A stretch of 64,000 bases of DNA from Rhynchonema sp. JSB1_4. Taxonomy: Eukaryota > Nematoda > Chromadorea > Monhysterida > Xyalidae. Location of the stretch: NCBI GenBank assembly GCA_030248065.1, contig JASAMV010001101.1:27452-91451 (forward strand), read 5' to 3'. The number at the start of each line of letters is the position of its first letter. Within the stretch, counting starts at the first letter, position 1. This document shows, in pieces, positions 34,603-45,474 of this stretch. A model generated the notes under the pieces. That model did no database searches. It worked only from the letters and a program-made list of their open reading frames with translations, and was not told where the DNA came from. A program made the position numbers and the translations under genes.

Positions 34603-37600
34603 ATGAGTGACATATGGACAGCGCTAACTGTTGGGGTTGCTGCGCCCGTGGCGTTCTTCATCTCGTATCGTCTGTTCTGGTTCATTCGGTTAGTGCCTGT
34701 TCATCTAATTGTGACCAACAACCAGCTAGAAATATATCGCCAAACATTTCGGATTGTTTTCAGTCGTCGCAGCATGGTGACCGTAAACTGTTGGTTCTGC
34801 AACACGGACAGTTGTGTGCCGTATGACAATCAAAACAAGTGGCTGTGCGTGGTGTGCGATCAATATAATGGATTCACTGACGTTGGTGTGGTTTGCTCAC
34901 TTTTGTTTTATGCCTGAAAAAGTGCTCAATTTGTGTGCTGTTACTTCAACGATGTTTTGTTTGTCAGACGGGCGATTACAACCGCGAGCTGCCGGAGATG
35001 CGCAACGAACGCTACAACCCGCCTATTCGACCGCAGGTACGGAGATCGTGTTTATTTCGTCCTTGCCGTAATAATGTTTCACAGAGGTCTGCCATACAAC
35101 AGGTTCAAGTGAAACGCGAATCTCGGCCTGATGTGTGTGCTGAGCCAAGCGCGAATGTGCTGTGTAAGACGTGCAACGATAATCAGTTGCTCAAAGTCAG
35201 ACAGCTGGCGAATTTTGTGCCGACGGATGAGGTGAGAATGTGTGGTTGGTGCTCATATGATTGGCATACATACGTGCCGCCCTTATTATAGTGGACTCAT
35301 TGGCACCTGGTCAGGGTTTTTTTTTCAAAATTCACTAGGTGCAACTTAGGTGCAACCCCCCAATTTTTAGGTGCAAGCTGGCCAAAGTAGGTGCAACCCC
35401 TATTTTGGACAAAAAACGCCAATTTTAGGCTTTTTTGCCAGGTTGTGTGTTCAATGCTATTTGCGTGCTTTTAGAAGTTCAATAAAGTTGTAACGCAATG
35501 AATGCCTTTTCCTTTAGCAAAAGCAAACTTTTCAGGGAAAGTTCAACATTTTGTAGCACATTTTGTACTAGTTTCATTATTGAGAACCGATTGAGAAGAA
35601 AACGAAACAGTAAAATTTTCACGTCACCATATCCACATTTGGGGGTCACGTACGAATCAATTACTTTCGCTGTTCATTTACTGTGTGGGTATCTAATACT
35701 GTTGTCATGCTCTGCTCTAGTTCTAGTCGGTGTAGTTCCTGGGGGGAGGGGGGTCCCCTCCTAAGGTACACTAACCGCCGCGACCAAGGTACACCAGTAC
35801 ACTAACCGCCGCACCAGGTACACTAACCGCCGCAATTTTTGCCTAAAATAGGCATTTTTAGCCCAAGATGGGCATTTTAGGCCTAAAATGGGTGTTGTCA
35901 AAAGTCGCCAAAATACCCTATTTATGGAGAATTTTTTCCAAAAAGGGCAAAAATACCGTAAAAACCTAAATAGAAGGGGGGGGCTCTATTAACTCACTGA
36001 CCCCATTTTGGGGGGCTCTATTACGGGGGGGGCTCTATTCCGGGGGGCCTCTATTAATTCACTGACCCGAACCTGAAAAAATTGTTCCCAAAAATACCTC
36101 CAAAAACCCCTAAAAACGGGTTTGAAAGGATGTTTTTTTCGCTTGTAATCGCATTTATTCGTGTCTATTGGTCAATAAGAGGCGTATTATATGCTCTGAA
36201 TGAACAACGAACGTGCATAAATGTACCTGTGCACCACTATCAAGCCTTAATACACTACTGTATAGGGGATGTTACTTAGGGGGGGGGCTCTATTCCGGGG
36301 GGGGCAGGGTTGGATTAAAAAATTTTTTTATTATCGAACTTTTTTTTTTAAAAAAAAAAACTTTTTAAAATTTTTTTTTTAAAAATCACTTTTTTTTATT
36401 CCGGACCCCCCAAAAAATTGGTTTCTAGAAAAATGAAATTTCTGAAATCATGTTACTTAGGTATGTTTTGAGGGACACTAAAGAGAACTTCTCCACTGAC
36501 TTGCATGTTTATGTCGATCACCTGCGATCTAGCCCATTTGGTCACAACTTTGAGAACCCGCCCGAAGGTAACTCTGTGGGCATACATATATGACAAAAGG
36601 AAGACCAACCTTCTGTTTGTGAATTTGGGGATAAATTTGAAGAGAGATAAAGAGCTACACCACACTCATGTTGTGTGACAAAAGCAACAAATGACAAATC
36701 CACACAACTGCAAATAGGCGAGCAACGTGGAGTCTGTCGATAGCTTACGTCGATAGCTCAATAACTGCACAGTATACGGTATGGGGTGTCCTATATTATA
36801 CGTGCAGCGATTGTTGGAATGTCTAGGAACTGTATGAGTCCATTACAACGCCATTTTAAACTGAAATATAAGCGCCGCAGGCGATTTTTTGAGAATGATG
36901 AGCAATAAAACGCATGAAAACATACATTTTTACCTTAAAAAAGTGAGAAAATAACGAAAAAAGGGGAAAAATAATAAAAAAAAGTGGACTTACTTTTTAA
37001 AATTTTAAAATAAAAAAAGTGGCCAACTTTTTTTGTTAAAAAAAAAATTTTTTTTTTACAAAAAAATTTTTACTTCTTTTTAATCCAACCCTGGGGGGCT
37101 CTATTAATTCACTGACCCCTTTTTGGGGGGCTGTATTACGGGGGGGCTCTATTCCGGGGGGGGGCTGTATTTAGGTTTTTACGGTAGGTCAAATTTTTTA
37201 CCTCAAAGGACTTTTTCCTGAATTTTGGTCTTCCCCCCCTCCTTCCCCCCACAGGGAGGTACACTAGCCGCCGCACCGACAAAGTGGGTAGGTTCACTAA
37301 CCGCCTCGCCGGACCAGGAACTACACTGATCCTAGTACAGCATGTATTTGTTTTGAATCTTATCACCAGCACACCAGGTACTAACTGTGTACGAAATCAA
37401 TCAATCAGATCAATATTTTTTGTCGATGTCGACCAAATGCTTCGATGGAATTTATTGGAAGGAATGAAAAGCCGCGCAGCGCATTTTTTTTTGTTTCTAA
37501 GCTTTCTAACCTTAAAAGATGCTGTATAAATGCTAAATTAAGCAAACAAGGGCCCAAAATTTTAGGTGCAACCTTGCACCTAACCCTGAATTTTTATGTG

Positions 37601-37676
37601 CAAAACTCATTTTATTGGCAAAAATCCCCACAAAAACAAAAAAAAAAAAAAACAATTTATTTTCGCTTACTCTCTC

Positions 37677-37708
<32 letters not shown>

Positions 37709-40700
37709 ACACCCCCCCCACCTGAACGTGATCAACATGAGTTGTTGACTGCATTGGCGGCTGATTGGTTTATTCGGGCGGAGTGATCGTCATTTGGTCG
37801 CTGTATGGGGTTCACTTGAACCAACAGTGAAGATGGTGGACCGGGTATTTGCACCGACTTTACATGGATTCTATTTGAACAGGCCAATTACGACGCCGAG
37901 GTCGAAGTGTTCGCAGCACAACTGGAGCGTCTGTATCGATTGTGCGAACGATGTGACGATCGGGTCACTGACACGTTGGCATATCAGCGCAGATTGTATT
38001 TCGGCACGCCAAATGGTGAGTACAGAAGACGTTAGCAACATATGTCATGTTACCAAAGGACGCTTGCAACGCATCACACCAAGTTTGGTCGGTCGAAAAC
38101 TGGGTCGGCGGAAAAATGTTTGTTGATCGCATACAACCGCGTGCGGAAGGAAGAAGACCAACCAAATTTTGCACCTAGCATAATCGCAATCACAATATAT
38201 ATTTAACCGTCGAAATCGTTATTTTTAAAGCACCTATTTCTGTTTATGTATGTTGTTTTCACTGGACAGTGATACAAATGCATGACTGATTGAGCTTTCC
38301 AGGTCCAAACAGCATCGAACACCATCTGTACAATCGTGGTGCGCGTTCAGCGTCCGTGGCTCGGTCCATACCTTCAAGTGTGTACAGTAGTGCTGCATCG
38401 ACCGTGGGTGGCAGGAGTAGCAGACATGCTGTTGGTTTTTTTAAATTTCTGTGGACTGTTTTCAAGTTTGTACTTCGCTGTTATTACACACACACACACA
38501 ATGCGAACTGTGAATAGCGTTTTGATTGCCCGGTTTGACTTGTCTTCCCAGACGGGCCATGCACCAGGTCATCGTCGGTGCGAATACTCCATATACGAGA
38601 AAACATCGCGGACTGCTGTTACATATATCGATATATCGATGTACCTATGTATTACAAGAAAGTCGCGACAGTTTATGTACATGACTGCTCATGCGACCAG
38701 CGAAGCATCGTCAGTAAATTTCATTTTATTTCAGTTCTCCACCGCGCCTACACATGTGAAACATCACAACAGAGCAACAGGAGGGCGTCGACGTCCGACC
38801 CATTCGCATGCGGTATCGCCCGGTGCACTGGCACGTGCTTGCCAACTTTCGTGCACCACAATTGTGGCACTGTTGTGGTTGGCTGACATGAACGCGCTGC
38901 AAACGGATGGTGATGTCGAAGTGCGTCATTCTATTTGTCCATAACTTTCTGTGCCTAACTGATGAAAGAACGTTTTTATTTGCAGCTGATATCGCTGAGC
39001 GACAACATCCCTCGATTTATACTGGTCATATCGGATATGTGCTTTCGATATTCAACGTTCTGTCTTGCCGTTTGTCTCTTGGTCCAAGTCATATTCTGTG
39101 CAAAGAGTAACACGTTAGTATACTTTTTCGAGTTTTCACTTCTATCTTAACTGCATTTTACTTTATTTTGCAGTCGTCTTGTGCTCGCTGATGTCATGCT
39201 GTTGATATTCGTTCCGTTGTTGATGCTCGCGCACGCTCAACGCCCGACTGCTACTCTGTTTTCGCGTCAGGTTTGTGTGGTTTGTAGTTTGTCTTAAGGT
39301 GGAGTTATACTTGTCCATTTTGGGCTTGTAGACAATGAGGACAAATTTTTGCTATAATAATATTTTGTGATAGAGTTGGGGCACTAATTTCGACCAGCGT
39401 AAAAGTTATTCCCCTGCACCAAATGAACAACTTTTACGCTGCACGAAATTTGTGCTATAACTCTATCACAAAATATGATCATAACAAAAATTTGTCCTCG
39501 TTGTCTACAAGGCCAAAATGGACAAGTATAACTCCAGCTTTACAACCTAAAATAAATGACAGATTCTCGTTTTCAATTTATCCATAAATTTACGCTATGC
39601 TCAGGATCATCACATTATAACGCTGGGCCTGTGTACGATAACATTCTTGTTGTCGTTTGCCGCATTTATTCTGCCGAGACGGAGCATTCGGACAAAAAAG
39701 TCAAAACTCAGGTCAGTAATGCACAGCGAGACATTTTGTTGTTCCACAGTTTTGTTGCCACAGTTGTATTCTAATTTTGTTGTTTTATTTCTTCAGCGGC
39801 TGTTTCTCAATCGCGAGCACACCAGCTTCGCAATGCGACAGCCAGTTAAACGACTCGTCCGACGACTTTGACTCTGGCCAATCAACGATCACGTCGTCGA
39901 TGACTCGGCCAATCAGCATCTCATCACGACTCCGCCCAGCTCGCCCATTGGTCCGTGATGTTTCAAACAGTGAATCAACGTGCAGAAATGGAGCGGAATC
40001 GATGGACTGTGAAATCGTTGATGAACAGATGAATGAATCGAAGGACCCGACTCCAAACAGGGAACTGGCACCGAAAATGGATTTGCTATCGCTTGGCGTC
40101 AGGAGAAGATCACCCCGATTAAACACTCCCCCGAGACAGCGTTAGTGTTATTTTTATGCAGCATTTTGAGTTCCTTTATTATGGGCTGGGGTTGACAAAA
40201 ATTATTCGTCATTTTTACCTCCTGCATCCTCCAAGAGCGTATCTTATTCCCTGATTCACAAAGTTAAACTGTTTTATTTCTGGCACTATTAGTTGATTGC
40301 GTGTCTCACGTTACTTTTTTGCGTCGTGATGGCTTTTTGAATTTGGACATTTTTTACCAAGTGTAGGCACCTCCAGATTTCAGACCAATACACAGTGGGT
40401 CATGTGCAGTTGCGCGCCTCAACGCTGGACTCCCTGTTTCAGTCGGACAGCAGAAAGTCCCTGTTCGGGTCCGGCACTACCGAATATGATAGTGATGATT
40501 GGCGTACTGTATTGTCGTATAAACAAAGCAACGCTCAAACTGTGATATCGGACAATGCCAGTCAAGGTTGGTTTATTGATTTTGGTTTTTTTTATCAAAG
40601 TAGCTTTTATTGACAAAATTGTTGCAAAAAGATGGACTGAAAAAACGCGGCAATTGGCGCGGGTCGGACGTGCGTTTGCTCGTCATTCATGACGCATGTC

Positions 40701-40717
40701 GACAATCATATGAATAA
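34603..40717 (+). CDS. TMEM201: TMEM201/Samp1-like inner nuclear membrane protein (Ima1 N-terminal domain)
   Basis: Proteins of this family sit in the inner nuclear membrane and link lamina and LINC complexes to the cytoskeleton. Thirteen exons: 34603-34881, 34968-35036, 35103-35231, 37883-38015, 38303-38430, 38552-38577, 38773-38920, 38986-39113, 39174-39270, 39605-39711, 39797-40140, 40384-40566, 40632-40717. They total 1857 bases, giving 618 residues. A membrane span near the N terminus (VGVAAPVAFFISYRLFWF) is followed by the Ima1 zinc-binding domain: VNCWFCN, WLCVVCDQYNGFTDTGDYN, LCKTCNDNQ, and AEVEVFAAQLERLYRLCERC. Several hydrophobic spans follow in the exons at 38773-39711. The C terminus is Ser/Asp-rich. 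The two exons at 38552 and 38773 are the least certain; the multiple-of-three total supports them. The 2.65-kb intron 35232-37882 holds nested mobile elements and a poly-C tract. Confidence 0.88.
35728..37328. mobile_element. hAT-like MITE (CAGTGTAGTTCCTGG family) split by another element
   Basis: The left end CGGTGTAGTTCCTGG and the right end CCAGGAACTACACTG are flanked by GTTCTAGT and ATCCTAGT (6 of 8 bases equal). The core is identical in kind to 5041-5431, with AAAAGTCGCCAAAATACCC, but it is interrupted at 35956-37184. It lies in a TMEM201 intron. Confidence 0.75.
35956..37184. mobile_element. TA-targeting TIR element inserted in the hAT-like MITE
   Basis: The ends are CCGTAAAAACCTAAATA and its exact complement TATTTAGGTTTTTACGG, each bordered by TA. 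The arms carry GGGGGGCTCTATTA units and the middle contains long A/T homopolymer runs. It sits exactly within the core of the surrounding element (GGGCAAAAA on one side, GGTCAAATTTT on the other). A 180-base block (36090-36270) reappears inverted at 62455-62640. Mariner-like by target, non-coding. Confidence 0.78.
37678..37708 (+). repeat. Homopolymer of 31 C
   Basis: An uninterrupted run of 31 C, continued by ACACCCCCCCCACC, lies in a TMEM201 intron. Its true length is hard to sequence and the assembly may be wrong here. Confidence 0.8.
39297..39539. mobile_element. Short TIR MITE with TTA target duplication, in a TMEM201 intron
   Basis: The arms form an inverted repeat of about 100 bases (AGGTGGAGTTATACTTGTCC against GGACAAGTATAACTCCAGCT). 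It is flanked by TTA on both sides (39294-39296, 39540-39542). A 3-bp TTA duplication fits a PIF/Harbinger-like MITE. It can fold nearly completely into a hairpin. Confidence 0.75.
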
Positions 40718-41142
40718 ACGTAAAAAATAAATTACGGTCAAACGTTCAGTGCGCAATTCAAAGCGTGTGAAAATAGGGAACCAAATGAAAGTAAAATTAA
40801 GCCAAACAACACCGCTATTTTACTTTGTATGATACACGCCGAGCGCACTGCTGTGCAAAAATTCATTGTGCAAAATAGTAATACAATCTTGGTCCTGTAT
40901 GAAAGTAATGCGTGAAAATTATTCAATCGCGCTGTCGTCAGTTTTTGGTTACTGTATTGAATGTGTAAAAAACCTCTGACTGGCTGTACGTTTTTGGTCT
41001 TATGGTGTTTAGTCATTAAAAGTAACATTCAGATTGGTTGTTAGATCATTTGCTTTCTCGTCATCGAGACAGGAGAGTGTGGAACTCGGTATGCGATAAT
41101 TTTGCAAGTTGAGAAGAAAATAATCACAAGCATTCAACAATT
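40718..41142. other. Intergenic interval TMEM201 to cysteine-rich gene A
   Basis: I see no gene. This is the only space for the promoter of the first gene in the cysteine-rich cluster; no specific element was recognised. Confidence 0.4.
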
Positions 41143-42763
41143 ATGAGACCACCCTATGAAAGTCCTGCCCCATCTCGAGTCCGCAATCGATGCGGCTTCC
41201 TGAAAGCGGTGGAAGGTATACCCTCGTATCGTTCCCGTCCTCAATGCAAGATTACTGTGAAACCGCTGGGTCATTATCGTGACGGATATTCGGAACCTCC
41301 ACCGATATGTCGTCAACCGATGCCCGTGCCATGTCGAAGAGACACGACACCCCCGTTGACGATGAGGTACCACAACCATCCGTATGGGGAGTGCATTGAC
41401 ATGAGTGCTCAAGAATGTACTTGCGCCACGGGACAATGTGTGTGTCGCTCGTCACCGCAACCGATTGTGTACCGCACTCCCACGCCCCCACCCATTTGTC
41501 GACCGGCTACACCGCAACCCATGGTTTACACCTGTCGACCACCCACCCCACCAATATGCCCACCTCCTGCTCCACCAATATGTCGACCGTGCACGCCCGC
41601 CCCTCCACCGATTTGTCGCCCGAAACCTGTGCCTCCGCCCATTCCGTGCCGCAAACCGCCACTCCGCCCTCCCACACCCCCTCCCGTCTGTCCTCCCCAA
41701 GTGTGTGTCTTCCCCGATCCCATGCCTCAGCAACCCCCTTGCCAGCCCTGTACGCCCGTGCCCCCTTGTCGACCCTGTACACCCGCACCCCCTTGTCGAC
41801 CCTGTACACCCGCACCCCCTTGTCGACCCTGTACTCCTGCGCCAAGACCTGTGCCGACTCCACCTCCCATTGTCTGCCCACCGCCCCGCTCTGTAACTCC
41901 CCCTCCCATCTGTCGTCCCCAACCGGTTTGTCCCGTGCCCACACCACCCCCGCCGCAACCCGTCTGCCGACCGTGCACACCCGCGCCACCTTGTCGACCC
42001 TGCACACCGGTATGTCGTCCGTCTCAACCTTGTCGTCCCGTCATGCCCGTTCCGCCATCACCTAAACCCAGACCTGCGCCCATGCCCATCTATCGACCAT
42101 GTCCCCCGAAACGTGTTTGTCAACCCGTACCCGCACCCAGACCCCTGATGCCGAGACCAGTGTGCCCTCCAGCACCCAGGCCTATGATGGTGTGTCCCAA
42201 ACCACCGCCTATACAGTATACGCCTGCACCCACGCCTGTCTGCCCGCCTGCTCCTGTGCCACGGCTGTCCCCTGCCCCGATACCAGTTTGTCCACCCAAA
42301 CCGATCTGCGCGCCCCGTCCCCTGCCTCCCCCCATGCCAATCTGTCCGCCTCCCCCTGTTCACAAGGTCTGGTGTGCCCCACCACCTCAACCCATGTACC
42401 GACCTGTTATGCGTCGTCGTTGTGTGCCTCGTACCGTCATGCCTGTCCGACCCGCGCCCATACCGTGTGGTGGGTGTTGCGTTGTTAGAATTTGTCTATA
42501 ATTGTCAAAAGCAGCCCTCGGTTTCATTTTCAGCTCCGACCTGCTACACGAACACAACAACATGCACCTGTCAGTCCTATGGATGCAGTTGCGGTCAACG
42601 TCAACGGGGTTGGATGACGTCATCGTGGTTGGGCAAAGAATGGGTGTTGTTGTTGCTGTTTGCTGGATTGGTTGTCTTGTTGGTGCACTGCTATTCATTG
42701 CGCATCTTCAACAATAGATATGACGATGCTTGGACTTTGGGCAAATGGTGCTCGTGGTGGTAG
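41143..42763 (+). CDS. Proline/cysteine-rich protein with C-terminal membrane span (gene A)
   Basis: I do not recognise this family. Exon 1 (41143-42469) and exon 2 (42534-42763), joined at G|GTGGGT and TTTTCAG, give 518 residues. There is no N-terminal signal peptide. Residues from about 100 to 440 are a low-complexity array of CRPCTPAPP, PPPICRP and CPPPP motifs with roughly one Cys per 6-10 residues, usually as C-x2-C. The second exon adds CYTNTTTCTCQSYGCSCGQ, then SSWLGKEW directly before one hydrophobic span (VLLLLFAGLVVLLV) and a short Arg/Trp tail. Ending the protein in exon 1 is possible (stop at 42499-42501) but would lose the membrane span shared with its neighbours. A structural or disulphide-cross-linked role (cuticle, egg shell, sperm) is only a guess. 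Confidence 0.72.
41748..41838 (+). repeat. 27-bp coding minisatellite in gene A
   Basis: The unit CCTTGTCGACCCTGTACACC plus a CCGCACC-type spacer is repeated about three and a half times nearly perfectly, encoding PCRPCTPAP each time. It indicates recent in-frame expansion. Confidence 0.85.
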
Positions 42764-43902
42764 GGATAGGGTGGCTGAAAAGTGCATCTCTGCATCTTAA
42801 CACCTAGAATGTGGTGATGAGTAGAAAAGAAAGCACTTCGTGGTCACCCTGAGTGCTTTTGGATTGGAAATTGGAATTGTAGCATAACCTTGCTTTTCTG
42901 CTCGACAGATCGCCAGTTTCCAGTCCCATGACATGGTTTCAAATTAGTTCACTCTTTTGTTTGGAACATTTACAAGTATTACAACTTTCGGGGCCCCCAA
43001 CTTTCTCGATGGTTTCTTGTCTTCTGTAGCTGAGCATTGTTTTTATCAGTTATTCCATATTATACTCTCGAGGATCTTGCATTTCGAGTTCTTATACCGA
43101 AGGCCTTCCACTTCTCGTGGTGACAATTTCTCTCTTGACCGTGGTCGGGTGACGTGCCGCCATGGTCTTAATCGAACCATAAATCACACAACGAAGAAAT
43201 GCGAAAGTCGTGATATGAATGCATTGAGACCTTTTAACTGCACATTTCTTATGTTTTGACGACGATTATTCTTGTCATTTGCTCAAGTTTCGAACATTTT
43301 ATTATCTTTCGATTTATTTCTGGTCTTTTTTGTTGGTGCGACAACTTTGCAATGGGGTTACCATATCATGTGGGAATATATCGCATGACTGATTACACAA
43401 CGTTACGCTTGTGGAGTGAAATTTTGCAGTTTACCGAAATTTTGTTTTTACAGTTTGAGCTGACGTTGCTGAATCACAGCCGTCCTTAAAATGATATGAT
43501 CAAACGAATAAAAAGTCAATGTGTCACAAAGTTTGTTATTTGTTAACTTTCGTGTTCCTTTGGTGATTTTTTCAACAGTTAGCAATCAATCAGCTCATAC
43601 AAATACAGAAAAAGAAAAGCAGAGTGCTATTTCGCTCTGCAACAATATGCAGTGTAATAACAAACGGGCTCATGCGTTCATGTGAATTCGTCCCAAGCTT
43701 GGTAAAATGCACAAGTCTAGACGAGATCCCAGGTTGATCATTGAATTAACGCCGAACAACAAATTATCATAAAACATGTCTTGCAAAAAAGCATAAAGGC
43801 GGTTGAGCGCGTTGAGAAACGTTCTGTTATCTAGCTCTTGTTGCAGTAACACACTGAAATTAAAGTTGTTCCGTCTCCTGAAACCAAACCACCAAGTTCA
43901 TC
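42764..43902. other. Gene-poor interval between genes A and B
   Basis: No convincing coding region was seen. The right part (from about 43420) is the upstream half of the tandem duplication that also precedes gene C. The left part may hold the 3' end of gene A transcripts. Confidence 0.45.
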
Positions 43903-44345
43903 ATGTGCAATAATAAATGGGGTGCACATCAAATCTATCTGCCGTGGTAGGTATTCATCATAATTTTACGGGTGCGGTGCGCTTCAAACGGAGATTACTT
44001 TGGTGCAAGCTTTCAGTGTTTCACGAAAGTTCTGGTCAATTAACAAAGATCTCGTGTTGCACTAACTGTTTTCTTTGAATATTTCGTCGAAAAGACTCAA
44101 ATAACTTGTTGCAACCACCCAGGTACTGCACCCCACGTTATCGCTCACAACAATCGTTTGGCTATGGCTATGGGTCATTTGGTTCGCATGACATCCGATG
44201 CAGGCCATCCACGAACTATGGGTGTGGATGTTGGAGCATTGGCGGAGGCAAGGACTGGTGCATGTGGTTGTTCTACATCGTAATGGCTTTCATCATCGCT
44301 CAGATTGTGATGACAACTGGTGTTGGTTCGAAATTCAATTGTTAG
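43903..44345 (+). CDS. Small cysteine-rich single-span protein (gene B)
   Basis: Exon 1 (43903-43946, MCNNKWGAHQIYLP) joins exon 2 (44123-44345) for a protein of 88 residues. The N-terminal half is Gly/Tyr/Ser-rich with scattered Cys (CTPRYRSQQSFGYGYGSFG, then GCGCWSIGGG). The motif KDWCMW leads straight into a hydrophobic span (LFYIVMAFIIAQIVM), and the protein ends TTGVGSKFNC. With no signal peptide and a C-terminal span it resembles a tail-anchored protein. Gene C is a tandem duplicate with a nearly identical C-terminal part. Function unknown. Confidence 0.75.
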
Positions 44346-44959
44346 GTAGTGCCTGACATTGTTTCAGGCTGGGACATGTCCCCTCTCAAGCGACACCATG
44401 ATTTGTCAATCTGTAATCATGTCTCTTGATGTTTCTGAAGTGAAATTTTGCGGCAACGACATTTTGTTTTCACAGTTTACGTGCCAGGTATAAAATTCAA
44501 TATCGTTGAATCACATCAGAGTGAAGTGCTCGAACGAAATGAAAAGGTCAGATACTGTATCACCAAGTGTGTTATTTCGAAACTTCTCGACTTTTGTGAT
44601 CGTTTCAATTGTCATTGCCATCAGCTCTGATAATAATGCACACAACAATAAAGGCAGTCACGTTTTGTTGGGAAGCACTGAAAAGGCACAAGCATCACAA
44701 TGGGACACGGGCTTTTGAACGCATGTAAATTCAAAGCTCAGCATTGAAAAGCACACGAGTCTAGACGAAATCCTAAACGGAACAAAATCACAACACACGG
44801 AACAACAGATTCTCACAAAACACATCTATTGCACCTGCAAAACGAGGCATAAAACTAGTGGAGCGCTGTCAGAAGCGTCCATTCGAGTTTTGAATATCTA
44901 GAACGATTCAACGATTTAAAAACTGTTCCACTTCCTGAAACCATACCGCCAAGTTCATC

Positions 44960-45474
44960 ATGGGAAAGAAGGCCCAAGGTGGCGCAGAGCAAATTCAAAT
45001 CTCTCGACCATGGTAGGTTCGTCTTGATTTGACTGATGCGCCTTGAAACTTTGTGGCTGTCACCTCACGAATGTTATTATCAATAAAGGTTCTCTATTTC
45101 TGTCTCCATTGAATACTAACTAGCGCTTCTAGACCTTGATAATAGGTCAAAAATAATTAAGCAATACAATTTTCTCACAACAACCCAGGCACTGCACAAG
45201 TTACCCAAGTCAACAATCGTTCGGCTGTGCACCTGAACCGGTTCAATGTGCCCCGCCACCAACACCGGTTTGTGCCCCTCCACCTAAACCAGTTTGTGCC
45301 CCTCCGCCGAAACCAGTCCAATGCTGCCCCACCATGAAATATGAGTGTGGCTCTGGAGGTTGGAGCATGGGTGGAGGCAAAGACTGGTTCATGTGGTTGT
45401 TCTACATCGCACTGGCCTTCATCATCGCTCAAATTGTCCAGACAACTGGTGTCGCTTCGAAATTTAAGTATTAG
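44960..45474 (+). CDS. Small proline/cysteine-rich single-span protein (gene C)
   Basis: Exon 1 (44960-45012, MGKKAQGGAEQIQISRP) joins exon 2 (45189-45474) for 112 residues. The splice point and phase are the same as in gene B. The ectodomain differs: it has three CAPPPKPV-type repeats, reminiscent of gene A, then CCPTMKYECGSGGWSMGGG. The C terminus (KDWFMWLFYIALAFIIAQIV, TTGVASKFKY) is almost identical to gene B. It thus links the A-type Pro/Cys repeats to the B-type membrane end. There is no signal peptide. Function unknown. Confidence 0.75.

Noticed and set aside
41452..42390. Long open frames on the minus strand and in other plus frames across gene A
   Set aside because: They are by-products of the Pro/Cys-rich composition of gene A (few stop codons in the complementary frames) and give repetitive Gly/Arg- or His/Leu-rich strings without any domain.
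42490..42763. Treating the C-terminal Cys/TM segment after gene A as a separate gene
   Set aside because: It lacks a start codon in frame at its beginning, has a good acceptor, and joins in phase with a GTGGGT donor in gene A.
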